A DNA stretch of 64,000 bases. Source: Urechis unicinctus (lineage: Eukaryota; Annelida; Polychaeta; Xenopneusta; Urechidae). Shown here in pieces: positions 61,010 to 64,000 of this stretch; position 1 is the stretch's first letter, and each line of letters opens with the position of its first letter. The translations under genes and the position numbers were made by a program. The stretch spans positions 11,169,346 to 11,233,345 of the forward strand of contig CM067348.1 in the NCBI GenBank assembly GCA_034190875.2. The letters run 5' to 3'. The notes below the pieces were generated by a model that did no database searches, had not been told where the DNA came from, and saw only the letters and a list, made by a program, of their open reading frames with translations.

Positions 61010-64000
61010 GAAAGATAAGAAGAATTCAAGGTGTCAAAGAAACAAAAATTAAATACTTTGCTATTATATTAATTGAATTGGTTTATGTGACATTCTGAAA
61101 ATATTTAATATTTGATTCTGTAATGTAGTCCTATTTCTCTAATAAAACCAACGATCTTAGACGGATCAACACTTTATTTGAATCAGATCAGCGCAATCGA
61201 TGAGAACATTGCATGTGTTTTTGCAAGGAATTAAATTAGGGATGGGTACATCGCCTGTAGAAAAGCACGAGGTGTATAGGTGTGACCTATTCGGGCACGG
61301 GCTACCGCCTGTTTACGACTGTTTCTACAACTGTGAGGCCACTCCCCAACAAAGGGGCTGAATTTCATAAAGTTTGTTGGGGATGGATTCATTCTACCGT
61401 CCCTGTGTTAAAAACTGTTAGACTGTGAGGTTTGAAGTCTGTAAACCTCACAGTCACACCCTGGTTGAGCGCTTCTCTAGCAGCTCCGTCTGCCCTCTCA
61501 TTCACATGTATCCGGTCACGACTTGCTTTTGGCAAACAATCAACCCGCCTCCGGAGGTTCTCCACAGTCTTACCGAACACAGAGTTATTCATCAGCTTAT
61601 GCAGATCTTTCTCAAAGTCGCTGGTGGCCACCTTACGCAGATCTGTATTCATCCGAATGTAAGGCTCCGTCCAGGGGGTCTGGTCAAAGACAAGTGCACG
61701 ATGAACCTTGGTAAGTCTCATCCCCAAAGACAGATACAGCTTGAGGTTCCTGTAGTGCACCTCATACTTCTCCTTATTCCGCAGTCTGAGAAGATACCAA
61801 AATGTTGCTCGCGATATTGGGCAATAAGTCCCAGAGCTGTACAGAGAGCCTACAGTTCGGCGTGAAAGATGGATGAAATAGTGGAACCACAGCCCCATCT
61901 CCCTCTTTCTCCCTCTTTTGGATTTTTGGGGTTGACTTTTAATTTTCCCTTCGAATGTTTAGTGGAGTCTCATTATCTTTCACACGGCGACTTGGAATGG
62001 GGGAGGTCCTGAACGCTCCGATACAAAGTCTCAAATTTGTTTCAAATAAGAGGGACGGGCAGATCACATAAAATGCCATGCTTCAATGAGGTGTCATAAG
62101 CCTTCTTCAAATCGAAGAAGACGGACACCTCATGATGCAGCCGTTAGAACTTTCTCAACGGATCAGATGAATCGTCGTGCTTCGACAATAGCGGAAACCG
62201 CTCTGGTATCTGGAAATTAGTTGGTTTCCCTCCAGGAACCATACCAGGCGGGCATTGATCACACGTTCCGCAGTCTTGCTGATACAGCTCGTTAAAGCAA
62301 TGGGACGATAGTTGGTGGGATAGGTGATAGCCTTGCTAGGCTTATGGATTGGAATATCAAGAGCCCCCCCTCGCACTACCTGGAAATGCTCCAGATTCCC
62401 AGATTACATTAAAAATATCTAAAAGAACGAAAGGAGATTCCTCTGGAAGGTGTTTCAAAAATTGTTTGTCATCAGGCCCTTTAGCTGTCTCATTGGATTG
62501 ATTTCAAGAATCTTTAACTCTCTGAGTGTAAAGGGAGTCATAATGTTCCTTGTTATTATATATAATACAAAGAACATTTCTCGCTTATTGACGTTCAAAT
62601 TTTTGAAATTTCTCCGTATACTTTTGGGCCGAGAAATTCATCTGGCAGGCATCGCCTGATCCCACCAGCCACGTCCCTTGTCTTCTTTGTAGACAGACGT
62701 ATTGCTTTTGAGTTTGGCAACAAAGACTCGGTCATGTATGCTTTAATGCGTCTAGCTCTAACTCCGGCAGTTTTGTACTGGTTCTTGTTGGCCTTAGTGT
62801 TGGCATTTTGAACATCCGTTTTGTGCATCCGTTTGAAATCTGTCGACGATTGGTGTACACTGAGTGTGCCTCTATCAATTACTGAATTTATTAAAAAAAG
62901 GATACCGGATCTTCGTTGTATTCTAATGTATCTATAAGTTCTACGTACTTTGAGGCAAAAGTTGGCCCTTTGTATTGCATTCAGCCACCCGCTCGGCAGG
63001 CATAGACTTGTCGGTATTCCGAAGTATGGGGAAGTGTCGCTACCGCGTTGGTTCTGACCCCGGTTCTGACCAACTTTCCATTAAAGTACTATTAATTGGG
63101 ATTGTAATCTCTGTAATCTTGTAGCTTGGACATTTAATGGTAGGTACAGAGAGCACAACATTATGGTTTTGTGGAGGGGAATACTAATTGCCGCAGTTTG
63201 GAGAAGCGTGTCTAGAGCAAGAGGTTCGTGAGGGACATGTTGTTTGACAAGTGGCTGTTGCTGTATTATACATAGCATACCCTCTCATTGACATTTGATC
63301 AAGAACTTTTCCTGAGGCTGCTAGTCATAAATGGACCGAAATCCTCGACAATTTAATTGGAAGATTTTATGTGCTATTGTGGCCTGCTTGTCCGCATTGG
63401 CCTGGATGACACAGATGTTGGTTTGGAAGATGGCCTAACAGTCGATGTCCATGTCCCGAAAACTTCCATATTTATTACGTAGCTGAATGGGATCAACAGA
63501 TCCCTCCGGCGATGTGTTTAATTTTCTTTGTCTTTTTGTTTTGAATTTTGGTTGAGTTTTTCCCAGTTAATTAAGAAGACTGTTTATTGAAGGCTGCGTG
63601 TGCAGGAGCACACGTTGAATTAAAATATCAGTGACATCTTTGGTAGTGGGTTTTGGCACATCAGTGGCAACCCCATTTGGTTGGGCGCTGCCAGTTGGCC
63701 TCGTGTAGCACGGATTAGTGTTCACTGACACAGTGGACTTCTTTGCAGCGCTGGCATTAGAGGTCTTGTGATTCCACTATTTAGCGTGTCTCATGGAACA
63801 GTAGGTGCGTTTGGATTGCTTCGTCCTTGATCCATGTAGGACACAGCGGAGAGAATGCTGGGTGGCAGTTGATGCACGTGGTGGACTGCTGACTTTCATC
63901 TTCTTTATGGTCCTCCTGTCCACACTTGTTCTTGTGTAGTTATGTTTCCATTAACATAACGTTGGCATTTAAAACACCGCAATGGGTTAGGAATGTAAGC
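61010..64000 (-). mobile_element. I/Nimb-like LINE, running off the right edge
   Basis: On the minus strand: CCHC knuckles of ORF1 (CINCHPAFSPLCPTWIKDEA, about 63870-63810); an endonuclease piece (TIMLCSLYLPLN, about 63170-63135); RT with YPTNYRPIALTSCISKTAER and YQSGFR (62376-62155) and VSVFFDLKKAYDT (about 62130-62090); an RNase H beginning (AEL*ALCTALGLIAQYREQ, about 61865-61795) and end (VNERADGAAREALNQG, about 61505-61455); then a C-terminal cysteine segment (CNVLIDCADL, about 61220-61185). Many stops and frameshifts make it a dead copy. The presence of RNase H supports the I-type assignment. Confidence 0.75.
61531..61786 (-). mobile_element. Polinton polymerase B fragment inside the LINE
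   Basis: A fossil fragment of about 255 bp, closely matching 45847-46103 of the main Polinton but inverted: KLYLSLGMRLTKVHRALVFD, SDFEKDLHKLMNNSVFGKTV and ENLRRRVD. LINE RNase H sequence lies on both sides. Confidence 0.88.

Overview
The window is metazoan nuclear DNA: one intron-rich host gene in its left half and a mobile-element scrapyard in its right half. Long introns, tandem-repeat-filled introns, Polinton, Ty3/Gypsy and several LINE lineages together suggest a marine invertebrate, perhaps a mollusc. That last step is inference; nothing here fixes the species.

Region 1 (1-6.9 kb). No secure gene. A 3.7 kb array of about 95-100 copies of a 38-bp unit (about 1616-5352) lies upstream of the host gene. 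A weak zinc-finger-like reading frame is visible on the minus strand near 545-713.

Region 2 (6932-32515, plus strand). A P4-ATPase (phospholipid flippase) of the ATP11 (class VI) type can be read from start to stop through 30 exon positions whose phases all agree, giving about 1279 residues. It carries DGET, PISM, DKTGT, CKGA, TGDKEET and DGAND. Exon position 23 is a set of three 128-bp alternatives (22023-22150, 22823-22950, 23719-23846) that can only be used one at a time without breaking the frame. About twenty minisatellites fill the introns. Six of them contain a splice site of the adjoining exon, so authentic-looking acceptors or donors are repeated next to the real ones. In five of the six, use of a decoy leads within a few codons to a stop.

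Region 3 (32.5-34.9 kb). The 3' UTR and likely poly(A) signal are followed by a short-element cluster: a MITE-like element with GGGGGGGCACTTA ends and internal TTGTACGACGGG boxes, split around a small foldback. Related copies lie at 10366-10630 and 51031-51250.

Region 4 (about 34.9-46.5 kb). A decayed Polinton/Maverick: YqaJ-type nuclease, membrane and fibre-like proteins, capsid-like pieces, packaging ATPase, integrase and protein-primed DNA polymerase B. Both edges touch copies of the same 48-bp minisatellite unit, which on the right expands to about 1.4 kb.

Region 5 (47.8-64 kb). A 5'-truncated LINE ending in (ATCT)n; a 25-bp minisatellite; a hairpin; a MITE-like copy; a LINE ORF1 remnant; a Ty3/Gypsy element (53387-61001) with 97-bp LTRs, matching 5-bp target duplications, primer-binding site and polypurine tract, and a second LINE nested inside it; and an I/Nimb-type LINE on the minus strand that runs off the right end and carries a small Polinton polymerase fragment inside its RNase H region.

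No rRNA, convincing tRNA, CRISPR array or bacterial-style operon was found.
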